DNA from: Punctularia strigosozonata HHB-11173 SS5
Lineage: Eukaryota > Basidiomycota > Agaricomycetes > Corticiales > Punctulariaceae
Assembly: GCF_000264995.1 (NCBI RefSeq)
Contig: NW_006767437.1
Location: forward strand, 2,087,755 to 2,151,754
Direction: 5' to 3'
DNA: 64,000 nt
The notes beneath the pieces are model-generated. The model ran no database searches, had not been told where the DNA came from, and worked only from the letters and a program-made list of their open reading frames with translations. Every line of letters starts with the position of its first letter. The stretch's first letter is position 1. Both the position numbers and the translations under genes were made by a program. This document shows, piece after piece, positions 33,520 to 44,370 of the stretch.

Positions 33520-33882
33520 ACGCGCCACCGCCCTCTGTTCGCCTTTTCGTCCGAAAATCTCGTGTGGAGTGGGAAGTTAAGGGGGGACCGTGTCTTACGC
33601 TATTTGATCACGGTTTCGACTATGTCACTTGTACAAGCCCATGTTCGCTTAGCATGCCGAATTGCACCGATTATGCCATGCTTCTATTATCAAGCGCTCG
33701 TACCCTCGGATTATCACCACCTACAAATCAAGGACGTCCGTAGTGGTTTGTGGTTTGAGTGCACGGGTGGCTTGTTGTTCGAGGCGCGTCCGATGTCTAC
33801 TTTCATTCGCTCGACACGACAAATCGCTGTGTAAGTGTCTATGATGCTGGTAATATACAAATGTTCTCTAGTATGCCATCCG
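33520..33882. other. Convergent 3' flanks
   Basis: Spacer between RPL4 and the DUF6533 gene, which converge. Nothing else is seen. Confidence 0.5.
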
Positions 33883-35393
33883 CTAAGCATGGTCTGGAGG
33901 ATCTGGTGATCGCCGAAGCGGCGTACATTCTCCGGATGGTATGGCTCGGTGTCCATCAACAGGGCTAAACACGACCATCGAGAGGTGGGAAGGGTCGACA
34001 TCATCCCACGTCTGTTGTTTGTCGATTGTCCCCCGAAGATTTAGGATGATTCGCGACCCGAGAGTGGACACCATTATCCGGTGAAATCTGAAGGTGACGT
34101 GAGGGAAATTGAATAGGCGCCGGACACGCAGTGAAGGGCAAGGGAGCTCACGTAAACAACATCGTTGACAGCTGAGGAGGAGCAGCATTGAGGACCACGA
34201 TGTTTCCAACAGCAATCACTGGGTTACAGCGCATAAGAATAGGGGGCCAGTCTTTTGAGAATGGTTCTTCTCACATGACAGTGCCAGGAAGAACTGGACC
34301 CCGTCCCGCAGTACGCGGACCGCAAGAGGTGTCTTCGATACCATCGATTTCACTGAGAAGAGGTGAGCTTTTGACATTACCGTATCGATACCAAGGGGTC
34401 CAACCTACCCTCCGGAATAATACGGATCATGGTTAAGGTCATCACAGCTGGTTTTTACAACATCACAATAAGCAAGGCAGAACGGGCTCTATCAAGCGGA
34501 ACGAACGCACTCGTGTCATAGACCAGGATGCTGATCCAGATGGAATAGAGTACATTGACTCGCGGTAATATCGTGTCGCAGGGCCGGACGATCCGGCTTT
34601 CCTCGTCGGCTGCAGCGGCGTCGGTCAATCCATGCGATGGAACCAGGGAGACATAGGGCAGGCCAAATCGCTACGAGCACTGGAACTCACGAATAACTGT
34701 CAGATCGGCGAACAGCGTGGCTCCAGCTAGTGCAAGTATGCACAGCTATCATGAGATCCGCGACGGTCAGTTACCACGGGCGCTCATGCCGGCTGCGACG
34801 GAGCTCACCGTGCCAAGCGCCGACAGTCCTGCCATTATCAATCGCGAGCACTCCCATATAGCCCAAGTACGAAGGAGTAGGATACCTGGAGAGGACGTCA
34901 ATACATGCGCCCGCTTACGATGAAAAACACCCACAATCTATGACCGTCACGCTGACCACCATAAGCCATGAGTCGACATGGAACCAAACGGTGCAGAACG
35001 TGCGATCGTGAATCGCCGTATTAGCATATGCTGCACGACGGTGAGCGTGGTGATGACATTAGTCAGAGTCGAAAGGCGAAATACGAGTATATGAATTCTC
35101 CTCACAATTTGCAAGTATGAGTAGATCAACTATGGGAAGGTATCGATTCAGGACGAAAAGGGCTTTTCCCTATCACGAGGAAATTGGACCAGTGTTAATT
35201 ATTGGAACCGCGATACGCGAGCACTTCAGCGGCTTACCGGGGTCGGTGACTGCTTCCACACGTATTCGACTTCCCGGGACAAGGTGAGGCAGTAGTCGTA
35301 GACCAGTATGGAAACGAAGGCCACAGTCGCGTAGTTGCTGATGAGCGTGTCTCGTGTCGCTGACACCAGAGCAGCATCATCGCCCGAAGTCAT
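33883..35393 (-). CDS. DUF6533 seven-helix membrane protein
   Basis: Membrane protein of the DUF6533 family, abundant in agaricomycetes and of unknown function. The first exon, on the minus strand from 35393, reads ISNYATVAFVSILVYDYCLT then LSREVEYVWKQ, the family's defining N-terminal helix. Further exons give KALFVLNRYLPIVDLLILAN, SYANTAIHDRTFC.VWFHVDS, GILLLRTWAIWE..RLIMAG, ATLFADLTVI, a loop with CDTILPRVNVLYSIWISILV, VMTLTMIRIIPEG, KTPLAVRVLRDGVQFFLALS (the family's RDG..YF segment), VIAVGNIVVLNAAPPQLSTM, and a soluble tail starting FHRIMVSTLGSRIILNLRG. All exons join in frame with GT-AG introns of normal length, so the gene looks whole. An in-frame ATG at 35468 is an alternative start. 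DUF6533 proteins share the seven-helix layout of DUF6534 but are a distinct family. Confidence 0.85.
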
Positions 35394-36136
35394 CGAGCAT
35401 ACCAGGCGCGCGGAGGTGCAAGGCGCGTCGATGGGCTGGGGAAAGAATTCGGAAGAAGTGTTTAGCACGCCAGCCGCTTGCTGATATATGTAGTAACCCC
35501 ACAGCTGATGAGAAGAAAAGGCTAGGACGATAAGCCCTCCATCCGTGAAGGGCGATGCACGCAGGACAGTTGGCGCAGAATGATCTGGTTACGGGAGACC
35601 CACAGTGTTTGATTACACTTACCTAGCTTGTGAGCGGGGCCGCGAGCTTCTCTCTACGGCCTCCGGCGAACGCTTGATCCTGGCGCAATCCTGGAGCTTT
35701 GATACAGAAGTCTCAGGAAGTTCGTTTCGTTGCTCAAGTTCGCAGCCATTTCTTGAAGGGTTCCAAGACATCGGACCCAGGCCAATGTCGCATATGTCAG
35801 TCCCGATAACGGAAGTGATTACAGGTTCCAAAGCGCGACCGGCCTGATATCCTCACTGATGTCCTCATGGTAATCAGCCCACGTGGGACCCCGGGCACCA
35901 CGGATCGACTTGCATGAGATCCAACCCCGATTTGTAGGTGTATCATACATCCGGCTGCAAGCCTCTGCAAGCTCTACCAATGATGGATGCCGCGTTCGTT
36001 AATGAGAGAGCTCATCTTCGAAGTTCATGAATTTGATGGTGGTCCTCAAGGTAATGAGTTATGAGGATTTCGCGCTCCGCGCTCGCTATACATCCTTGTT
36101 AAGTTTACTTCTGGGCTCCTTCGGCCTTCATTCGCG
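35394..36136. other. Intergenic region
   Basis: Promoter side of the DUF6533 gene and 3' flank of the aldo/keto reductase gene. Short open frames at 35605-35847 on both strands overlap each other and lack family features. Confidence 0.45.
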
Positions 36137-37410
36137 TCACTGGAAGGGTAGATCAGGCACAGGGAAATCGACCTCCATGTGCTCGGTCTTAGTGGTGTCG
36201 ACCAGGAGTCAGCGCTTTTTAGCGATATATAGCCGCCGACAACCACTTACATAGCCTCTGAAATATACTTTGCGACCGACGTCGGATATCTCCTTGACTT
36301 CCTCTGGAGTGAGCTGCAGTGTTGAGGAGAAGGTAGCGGCAAGCCGTTTAATATTGTCAGAGTTGCCGCTTGTGGAGACGGCGACGGCACCCGTTGCCTT
36401 CGTCCAAAGTAACAAGACAGTAGCGGCGTCTATAGCCTCACCTGATACATTCGATCGATCAGCGGGTTCATCATCACTCAAGATCGTTGAACAGAAGGTT
36501 ACCGCTCTCTTTCGACAATCTAGCAGCAACCCGCTCCAGAGGAGGTTTAATCGGTCCTCCGTCGGATGCTTGATCAAGGGAACGAGAGGCCCGTAAGCTT
36601 CAACGACGATGCCGTGTTTCTTCTGTATGGCTAGCACGGGTTTAAGGTGGATAAGGAGGTAGGGATGGTATTCAATCTGCAATTTGTTGTCAACAACCTT
36701 ATTCTATAACATCGATGATCGTACACATGGACGAACCTGGTTCACGACCGGCTTATACTTGCTGTTAGCAAGGACGAGCTCGAGGTCCTGAGGTCGGAAG
36801 TTGCTAACGCCGATGGACTTCAGCTTGCCCTCGTCCTTTAGAGCTTCCAACTCCTTCCATGCCGCCAACAAGTCGCCTTTCGGAGGAACGAAAGCTGGAT
36901 GGGACCCGTCACTGCTTGCTCCTGTCAAGAATAAAACCTAGTCACGATTGTGGATCAGGAAGAGGACCGGCACTGTTCCCAAGCGTTCGGTGGTCTCCGC
37001 AACACGCTGGAGAATGTCGGAAACTGGAACGGGATCGATCCTTGTCCGCAGCCCCACCCTCTTGCGAGACTGTAAAGGGCCTTTGGCAGGTCATTGCGAG
37101 GGATTGAGTATGCAAAACACGTTTGGAAGTGATCCAGATCTTCTCCCTAGACACCGAGGACGCAACTTGCGCGACGAACTTTCCTGTCTCCTTCTCATTG
37201 TCATAGCCCTGAGCGGTATCGATGTGCCTCAGCCCCGCCGAGATAACAAGTTTTCGGTACCCCACGGGGTCCTTTTTCGCCCCGCCGCTGCCGGTGCTAT
37301 GCGAAGATCAGCATCTATCGCACTCGACTGCCGGTTCTGCTGTGCACACGTACCCTCAACCCAACCAAGGGATCTCAGCGCCGTCGAGCAACTTGAACGT
37401 GGTGGAGGTT
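36137..37410 (-). CDS. Aldo/keto reductase (apparently interrupted)
   Basis: NAD(P)H-dependent carbonyl reductase of the aldo/keto reductase superfamily. Minus-strand segments: FKLLDGAEIPWLG then, across an intron, TGSGGAKKDPVGYRKLVIS; GLRHIDTAQGYDNEKETGKF (catalytic Asp and Tyr); VSREKIWITSK (Lys); VSDILQRVAETTERLG; LFLIHN (His region); DLLAAWKELEALKDEGKLKS then IGVSNF; PVVNQ, IEYHPYL, VEAYGPLVPLIKHP; VLLLWTKATGAVAVSTSGN and LTPEEVKEISDVGRKVYFRG. The last exon is TEHMEVDFPVPDLPFQ. Two problems: no ATG sits before FKLLDG, and the W of the conserved LGWGTG reads TGA at 37356-37358. A further one-base misfit lies near 37,065. The other parts are well conserved, so damage is recent or a few bases are wrong. 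The substrate is unknown. Confidence 0.72.
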
Positions 37411-37949
37411 GAGGACTATCAATAGCACGCCAAGAAACGCAACGAGATATTGTTCGTTTGCTGACTACGACATGTCACCTCAGCGCGATTGCGCATACCG
37501 GGCCGTCGTATCCGATGTTGCTAGAGCTGTCAGACTCATATGCACTTGTACCAAGCTTGGTTGGCTTCAGTACGTTGACAGTAAGTTGATGAAGCCATGC
37601 ATGCCATACGGTGCAAACGTTCGATGGGTTAGTGATGACGCGGACGATTGGCAGAACGATTGAGCGAAGTGGCCCAAGTAGCGGGGTCACACATCCAGCC
37701 GGGAATTATTGTGAAGCACGGCTGTGCGTTCGTTATGCAGTGTATGCGCACAGCGAACTCGAACCCATCAAAGCCAGCATGGAAGAACAGCACAATTCTC
37801 CAGGTCCAGGTCCGCGGTAGGTTATCGTTATACCCATGGGGTTTATCGAGCACTCGGGCTTCACGGACTGCGCTCAGAGAAGCATGTTCACAGGGTAACT
37901 TCAATTTTAAGATGCTACGAAACTGTTTTATTCGACTTTTGGGACGATA
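37411..37949. other. Intergenic region
   Basis: Spacer between two minus-strand genes: the promoter region of the aldo/keto reductase and the 3' flank of the aminotransferase. If the reductase start codon is not lost, it should be a separate upstream exon here. None was convincing. Confidence 0.4.
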
Positions 37950-39873
37950 TTAGACCTCCCCGTGCTCGCCGCGTACGTCCAAGAGCACGCGCCTGAGCCG
38001 TTTGATGGCCTCGACAGCGTCCTTCTCGTCTAGGAGACTGAAAGATGCCCGAACATATGCGGTCTTATCGCCGTTAGGCAAGAAGACGGTGCCGGGCAGC
38101 GCGAGCACGCCTTGCTCGAATGCCTTCTTGCGAATGATGCTCTCCGAGTCGCCACCAGGGACGAGAAGCTTGAACCTGCAGTTCGGAATCGAGATCAGCG
38201 ATAATGTTCGATGACGAGACAGCATTCGATCCCGGCCCACCAAAAGAACATGCCGGCTTGCGGGGGCGTCCACTCGCACAGGCCCGTGAGGTATTCATTC
38301 ATCGCCCACTCGAAGACTGCGCATTTCTCCCTGTAGAACGCCGATACGTTACGCGTGTGCACAAGGAAAGAATCGTGTCCCCAGGCGTGGAGAAGCGTGT
38401 ACGTGATCGATTGTGTCAAGCCCACGCATTGTAAGTTGGCAGTCGCCGTCTGTTGGTGTAATGACATTTGCGTCAGGAACCGAAGCAAGGGCGGTGCTCG
38501 CCTCGAACTTACGTGCATGTCCATAGCACCGATAAGCGCAGCCGGCCCGCTTACGAAGCCAATTCGCATGCCTGAAGAGAGGATCTTCGAAAGACTATCG
38601 AACCGCAAAACCCTCCCCACTTCGGGCTGCTCCGCCTCGAGCGAGAAGTAGGACGGGGGCCGAGGCTCGGGTCCATAGTAGAGGTAGAAGTAAGGGTCAT
38701 CTGCAACGGAAGTCGATGTTCGAATCTATTATCACCCGCCGGACTTGTCTACACCCACCTTCCAGGATGATGAAACCGTGTTCCCGAGATAGGGCGATGA
38801 CTTCCTTCCGCCGAGCAATGGTCGCAGTCATACCTGTGGGATTGCACCCATACTACTAGCACGACATTCAGCGCCTGATTGTTACGCCAGAAAATGGTGC
38901 GTACTGGTACTGTATATAGAACTTTCGGCTTCGTTTTCCCAGCTGGCCAGTTCTCAAATATATTTCGCAGCGAATGGGAAGAGATCCCCTCCGCATCAGT
39001 GTCCACCTCTATGGATCAGGATGAATCTGGGACAACCGGATGGACACACAGTGACGCACCGATCATCTCGCAATGTAGGGCTTGGAACATTGGTATGACG
39101 CCTCTGTGATCAATCAAGTGCCCGTTCTGTGTATAAGAAAACCGCAAACACTTACGCATACATGGGCTTCTCCAGGAGGACGGCGTCTCCGCGATTTACC
39201 ATCGCCTGAACGGCCTGCCGATAGCCCATTGTGATGATGCATCGAATGTGGACTAGACCCGTACCTTATATATCAGGTCCTGACTGCCATTGCCCATAGA
39301 CACTCTCCAAGTGTCGCCGCTCTTCCGTCCATGCGAGATCTCTTGAAGCTTAGTAATCCAATCGAGTAAGGGAGGGAAACCCGCAGTCGGACCGTATTGC
39401 AAGCCAGCTTTCAGATCCGATTCTTCCACCTTGATGGTTCGGCTTTGAGAGGGGTCGGACGGAGATGCTACATCCAATGACATTCCAGTAATAGGGAACG
39501 TGATCGCATTCGGCTTCCCGGCGAGGAGCGATATAACACCAGGCGTAGCCTCCAACGGGAACAAGCCCCGAACTGCAGTAGGTTGTGAGATACAGGGATT
39601 TGGCTTGTGAATACATTGTCGGGGAACGTACTGGGACTAGGTTTGCGCTCTTTCGCGGCATCGGACAGGTACGACGAGTAGAACTCGGCCGGAAGAGCCC
39701 TTTCTTTTTTCGAAGAGGCGGTGCGAACGTTCGTGTCGACATCGTCCTGCACTACAGCGATGCTGTCCGAGTGAGAGACCTAAGCTCGTCGACGACTTAA
39801 ACACTAGCGGTGCATGGGCAGCGGCGATGTACCTTACCTTATCCTCGCTCGACTTCATGCCATCGCTCGCCAT
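37950..39873 (-). CDS. PLP-dependent class I aminotransferase (Aro8/kynurenine aminotransferase type)
   Basis: Cytosolic aminotransferase moving amino groups from aromatic or related amino acids to a 2-oxo acid. Minus-strand exons include 39873-39838, 39779-39632, 39572-39265 and 39214-39156, then several more to 37950. Visible blocks: ALPAEFYSSYLSDAAKER; RGLFPLEATPGVISLLAGKP N; LQYGPTAGFPPLLDWI; VSMGNGSQDLIYK; AVQAMVNRGDAVLLEKPMYA; GVIPMFQALHCEMI; EGISSHSLRNIFENWP; VLYTVP.GCNPTG; GRVLRFDSLSKILSSGMRIG, where the SLSK lysine forms the Schiff base with PLP; WTPPQAGMFFW; and GVLALPGTVFLPNG plus YVRASFSLLDEKDAVEAIKR at the end. Length and order match the Aro8-like subfamily. Exact substrate preference cannot be read from sequence. 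The same strand as, and 540 bp upstream of, the aldo/keto reductase gene. Confidence 0.87.
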
Positions 39874-40870
39874 GGTCGTTGGGAATGAACTTGCTTAGAC
39901 CTGCTTGCACCTTGCCTGCATCTTATGACTCATCTCCGAAGGACCGGTGTAGATGGAGGCACAATCCGATAGCACCGACTGGAGGTAAAGGAGAAATATT
40001 TCGTGTATTTTGCACGTGTCTTCCCCTCCGCACCCTGTTCACACTTCGTGCTTGGTCCTCGACTCGGGTCTTGTCTAAACATGCACTAAGTAAGCAGACT
40101 CAGAGCATCGATAATTTCAGAGAGTGCTGTCTGATTCCTGCATTCCTTATCTCAGAGAGCAAAGCCAGTCACCGCTTCCCCTGAATCGCAAGAAACGTGG
40201 CGTCCACAACGGTGTATATCAGTACTTGCTCCCGCTCCGTACGTACGCTTCTCTGATTGAAGCGCATTGGAAGCGCACTGCGACAAGTTCTCTTGGAACT
40301 TCCACCGCGACCTCCTCGGCTGCATCGAGCTCACCTGGCTGCGATCACCACTTGCGAGCATCCCCATCCGTCGACGATGACATCCGCGAGCTGTGTCAAC
40401 TTCTATCCGAGGTTCGTGAAGACAATTAGCGTTCACACAGCGCCATCATTTTATATTGGGATTCCTTACATCAGTACATACCTATCCCGCTCGTCACGTT
40501 TTCTCGTGTGGCCGACGAAATCGGTGCTCGGGTTCAGGTGCTCGATATACACGTTAGTGAACTTCTCGGCTGATGCCGTTGTAGGACTGGGAAGGGTGCC
40601 AGTGCTATCGTCGGCTACCACTCAGCGGCGTGAGCACGAATGACCGGAGCTGTATCGCACCCCGCTCCGCTTTCATCCCGACCGTTCCGGCTTCTCCACG
40701 ACCACGAGCACCGCCGGTTGACTTCGTCTGGGGCAGGACGTCAAATAATGTATGGCGCAGTCATTCCTGTGCTACCAGGCGTTGCGTATAAATGGGGAAT
40801 TTCACGGATTATCTAACTCACGAGCCCGTGGATTGAACCTTTCTGTGCTGGCTAAACGGAAGAAAGGGAC
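39874..40870. other. Divergent promoter region
   Basis: About 1 kb between the aminotransferase (minus) and the Zn2Cys6 regulator (plus). Contains both promoters. The open frames at 40124-40643 overlap one another and lack family marks. Confidence 0.45.
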
Positions 40871-43800
40871 ATGACACCCTCTGCCTCCGAAGCGTCTACC
40901 CGTACGCAAGGGCCCACCTTTGTCGTACGCAAGAAGAGGCGCATTACCAAGGCATGCGACTTCTGTAAAACCCGTAGAGGTAGGTGCCTTAGCACAGTCA
41001 GACCGCAGCGATTTATATTGCTTGCACAGTCAAATGTGTGTACCTCAAATTATTGGCATTGGCTCATTTTCTTGATATTCACCCCAGGTGACGGGGTCTC
41101 GTCGGAGAGACCAAGGTGTACGACTTGCCTCGAGTTCGACACGAAGTGCGCTTTCACATCCCTCACCAGGGTGAATCCCAATTACTCGCGCACATGAGCG
41201 GCGTATCCTGACTCAGTTTTTCCCAGAAACGCGGACCGCGAGTCAAGTAGGCCGTGGTTTACTGAAATAGCCGCATCGGCTCATTGCTTGCTCATCAGGC
41301 CAAAGGGCTTCCGTATCCAATCGGACCAGACGGATCGTGTTGGTCGTTCAATGTTATTCATCAGTTCGTTGTCGACTGAACGCACTGTAGTCCTCATCTT
41401 CTCAGACTACTCTCGACTTTGGTTAGTGATGGGCGACAAATGGGGAATTCAGCTTTCTGATCTCATTATATGTCCGCTTAGGCTCTGCAGAGCCAGAGAT
41501 ACCCCCGTATGCTCAAGACGAGTTATCGAGCGAAGAGGAGAATCTTGAATCTTTGTCAGACCTAATGAAGAATCTTCAACTGAACCCACTTCACCCCCGA
41601 CAGTACTATGGGAAGTCCAGCTCCACTAGAATCGTCAAGACAGCCATGCTTTCCGATCTCGAAGCATTCAAGAGGGCTCGCGAGGCTAGACGCCCACAGT
41701 ATTGGATAATAAACTCTGTGCATATCATCTTTACTTCATCGATGTCATCTGCTCACTTCTGGCCGACAGTGGGAGATGGACGATCTCCGCGCGTATGCTG
41801 AAACGGTTTCAACTAGTCCCTACTTTTTCCCGGAAATGGATCTGTTGCTTACCCTCGTCGATCACTACTTCGCGGAGACCAACAACTTTTTACCTATTCT
41901 TCATCGACCGTCGTTCGAGCGGGACGTTACCGACGGACTTCATCTTCGCGACAATGGATTCGGCGCCGTAGTACTCCTGGTTTGCGCGATCGGCTCTCGA
42001 TACGTGGATGATCTTCGGGTTCTCCTCGACGAGTCCTCGACGTACTCTGCGGGCTGGCCTTGGTATAATCAAGTCCAGATGGTCCGCAAGTCCTCCCTGG
42101 TGCCCCCTCGCTTATATGACGTCCAACAATATTGCGTGAGTCTTCTTTGTCGATATCCCGTACCTTGTCTCATCTTTTCAAAGTTAGCAGCCTTGTTTCT
42201 CGGGGGCAGCTGCCCTCCTCATGTGCAATGGAATATGATTGGCCTCGGAGTGCGCTTATGTCTGGATGTTGGCGCTCACCGCAAGATGGTCTACAAAAGC
42301 GTCGATGAAGGCCAGATCATGGAAGAGCAATGGAGACGTGCATTTTGGTCGGTGCCAGATATTTGTCCAGTCCACTACGTACTCATCCGTTTTACTGCAG
42401 GGTTCTTGTACAGGCTGATAGGTCGGCGGCCAGTGAGATGGGCAGGTCATTAGCCGTTCTCGATGAAGAGTGAACTTATCTGCTCTTGCTTCCAATCTGT
42501 CGCTCATTGCCTGATAGCATCGACGCACCTTTGCCACGCGAGTGCGATGACCAGTATTGGGTAGCATCCGACGGCTCAGGCTTTTTCCAGCAACCCCCGC
42601 ACAAGCCTTCTGTCGTCGCATACTTCAATTGCTTCGTCCAACTGAGGACGATACAAGCTTTCGCAATGAGAACTCTCGTAAGATTCTGAACCGCTTGCGG
42701 CACACCTCATTAACGATCAGCTAGTTTTCGCCGACCAGACCGAGGAACCATGATTGGGAACAACGCATGGTTGCTCAGATCGACTCATTGCTGGCCAAAT
42801 GGCTGGCTACTATCCCATCCCATCGTACGTGAAATGAGTTATGATTTCGTGAGTAGGAGCGCTGAATCTGTAGAAGTGCGTTGGGATCCAGCCATCCAGG
42901 ACGATATATTCTTTCGTCAATCAGCGATTCTCTACAATGCATACCACTATATGCAGATCGTTGTGCACCGTCCATTCGTGTGCCCCAGCCGCAAAACGTC
43001 ACCTCTGGGTATATCTTCGGTGGCGATCTGCATCGGGGCCGCGAGAACCATGTCAAGGATTCTTGAAGTGGTGCAGCAACGTGTTTCTACTCCCGTCAGC
43101 CACCTGATGGTAGGTGACTCTTTTTACTATCACAGTATACTCACACTTTGAAACTGTAGCTCCCCGCATATACCGCCGCTATCGTTCTATTGCTGGCTAG
43201 ATCGGCTGACGAGACGATCCCGCCACAGGATATGTATAGTGTTCATATCTGCATGGCTGTGAATAAGCGCTGCGAAACGAAGTGAGTGTATTTATTGTAT
43301 TGTATGACGTGTCGCTGAGGACTTCTTGGTCAAAGATGGTATCTGGCTGGACGAACATGGTACGGGGATTGTCACTGTACTCAAGGAATGTTGAGAATGA
43401 GTCAACGGTCTACAGGGACCTACTCAATGAGATCATACTCGCCACACAGCTCAAGTCGCATTCACCGTCATCGACGCCCAACGTCAATGTATTAAACAGG
43501 ACACCCCCAGCATGCAATACACAGCCTGAGCCCATTCAGGCTGCCGCGCAGGGATTGCCCATGATGAACCAGTTCATCCCCATTGACTAGTCAGTGGAGC
43601 CACTTTTGGATGTCGCTTCGTTTACTCAATACATGGTTCAGTGCTATGTCATCTGGCCTTCCATCTGGTGAAGAGCTCATAAGGTGCTTTGGACCGTATG
43701 AATCCCATTCCGATGATCCAGCGGTTATCTCGACATCGCTACCCGGGGTGCCACAGGTACAACAGTCACGACTTTCGCCACCGGCTCTCAGGTCAAACTA

Positions 43801-44002
43801 CTACAACTTCAGTTTGGAGCCAATGTTCCCCGAAGGCCCCTTGTCAGGCGGTGCATTCGGTTATCATTTTCTCCCGGGCTTCTCCTCCGGATACGAGCAA
43901 CAGTCTGCTACCCAGCCCTGCCTTCAATTGACGGGGAGACACCAGCAGGTCTCGAATACGGGGCAGGCCCTCAGGCTGGGCGACTTTGAGAGGGAGATGT
44001 GA
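40871..44002 (+). CDS. Zn2Cys6 transcription factor with fungal_trans domain
   Basis: Nuclear regulator with an N-terminal zinc cluster and a middle fungal_trans homology region of the Gal4/XlnR type. The finger begins RRITKACDFCKTRRG and ends RPRCTTCLEFDTKC. Middle blocks: LTLVDHYFAETNNFLPILHR, PSFERDV, AVVLLVCAIGSRYVDD, a short intron, LAALFLGGSCPPHVQWNMIG then LGVRLCLDVGAHRK. Next, EEQWRRAFWVLVQADRSAAS (splice 42350-42404), EMGRSLAVLDED, PLPRECDDQYW, RMVAQIDSLLAKWLATIPSH, WDPAIQDDIFFRQSAILYNA, YHYMQIVVHRPF and a polar tail to 44002. An intron at 40980-41087 is likely but stop-free and a multiple of three; see the findings for its effect on the third Cys. It diverges from the aminotransferase. 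Targets are unknown. Confidence 0.83.
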
Positions 44003-44370
44003 GCGCCGTTCGTCCTGTTAAGCCCCATATATTGAAAATTGAATCCGCTCTGCTCCTCAGGATATCCTGGCCGGACCAAGATACATCCAGTGCCAGCACT
44101 CTGCCTGAATACGCCTTATCGTCCCAAGTGTCATCAACACAATGAGTCGCTTGGGGCGTCTGAGATGAGATGAGTACACACGATAATCGGATTTTCCTCG
44201 TTCTCTCCTATAGCACATATTTTTGCCTGTCATTGGTACGCTGCATCGTAAAGATCCGAGACTGCCATGCATAAGGATGCTACTGCCGAAATCCGCGATG
44301 ATATGTCCCATTGTGATAGTAGAAGTACAACAAAATGAGTCGTTCCGAAACGAGTCCCCCCTCCCCCCCT
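44003..44370. other. Convergent 3' flanks
   Basis: Spacer between the Zn2Cys6 regulator and the DUF4139 gene, which converge. No gene is seen. Confidence 0.5.

Noticed and set aside
26696-37358. TGA recoding (selenocysteine or TGA read as Trp) to explain the TGA codons in RCC1 and the aldo/keto reductase
   Set aside because: Selenocysteine use is not expected in basidiomycetes, and both genes also carry frame or start-codon problems, so damage or sequence error is simpler. Other genes here use TGA as a normal stop (tetraspanin, COQ4, DUF6534-A).
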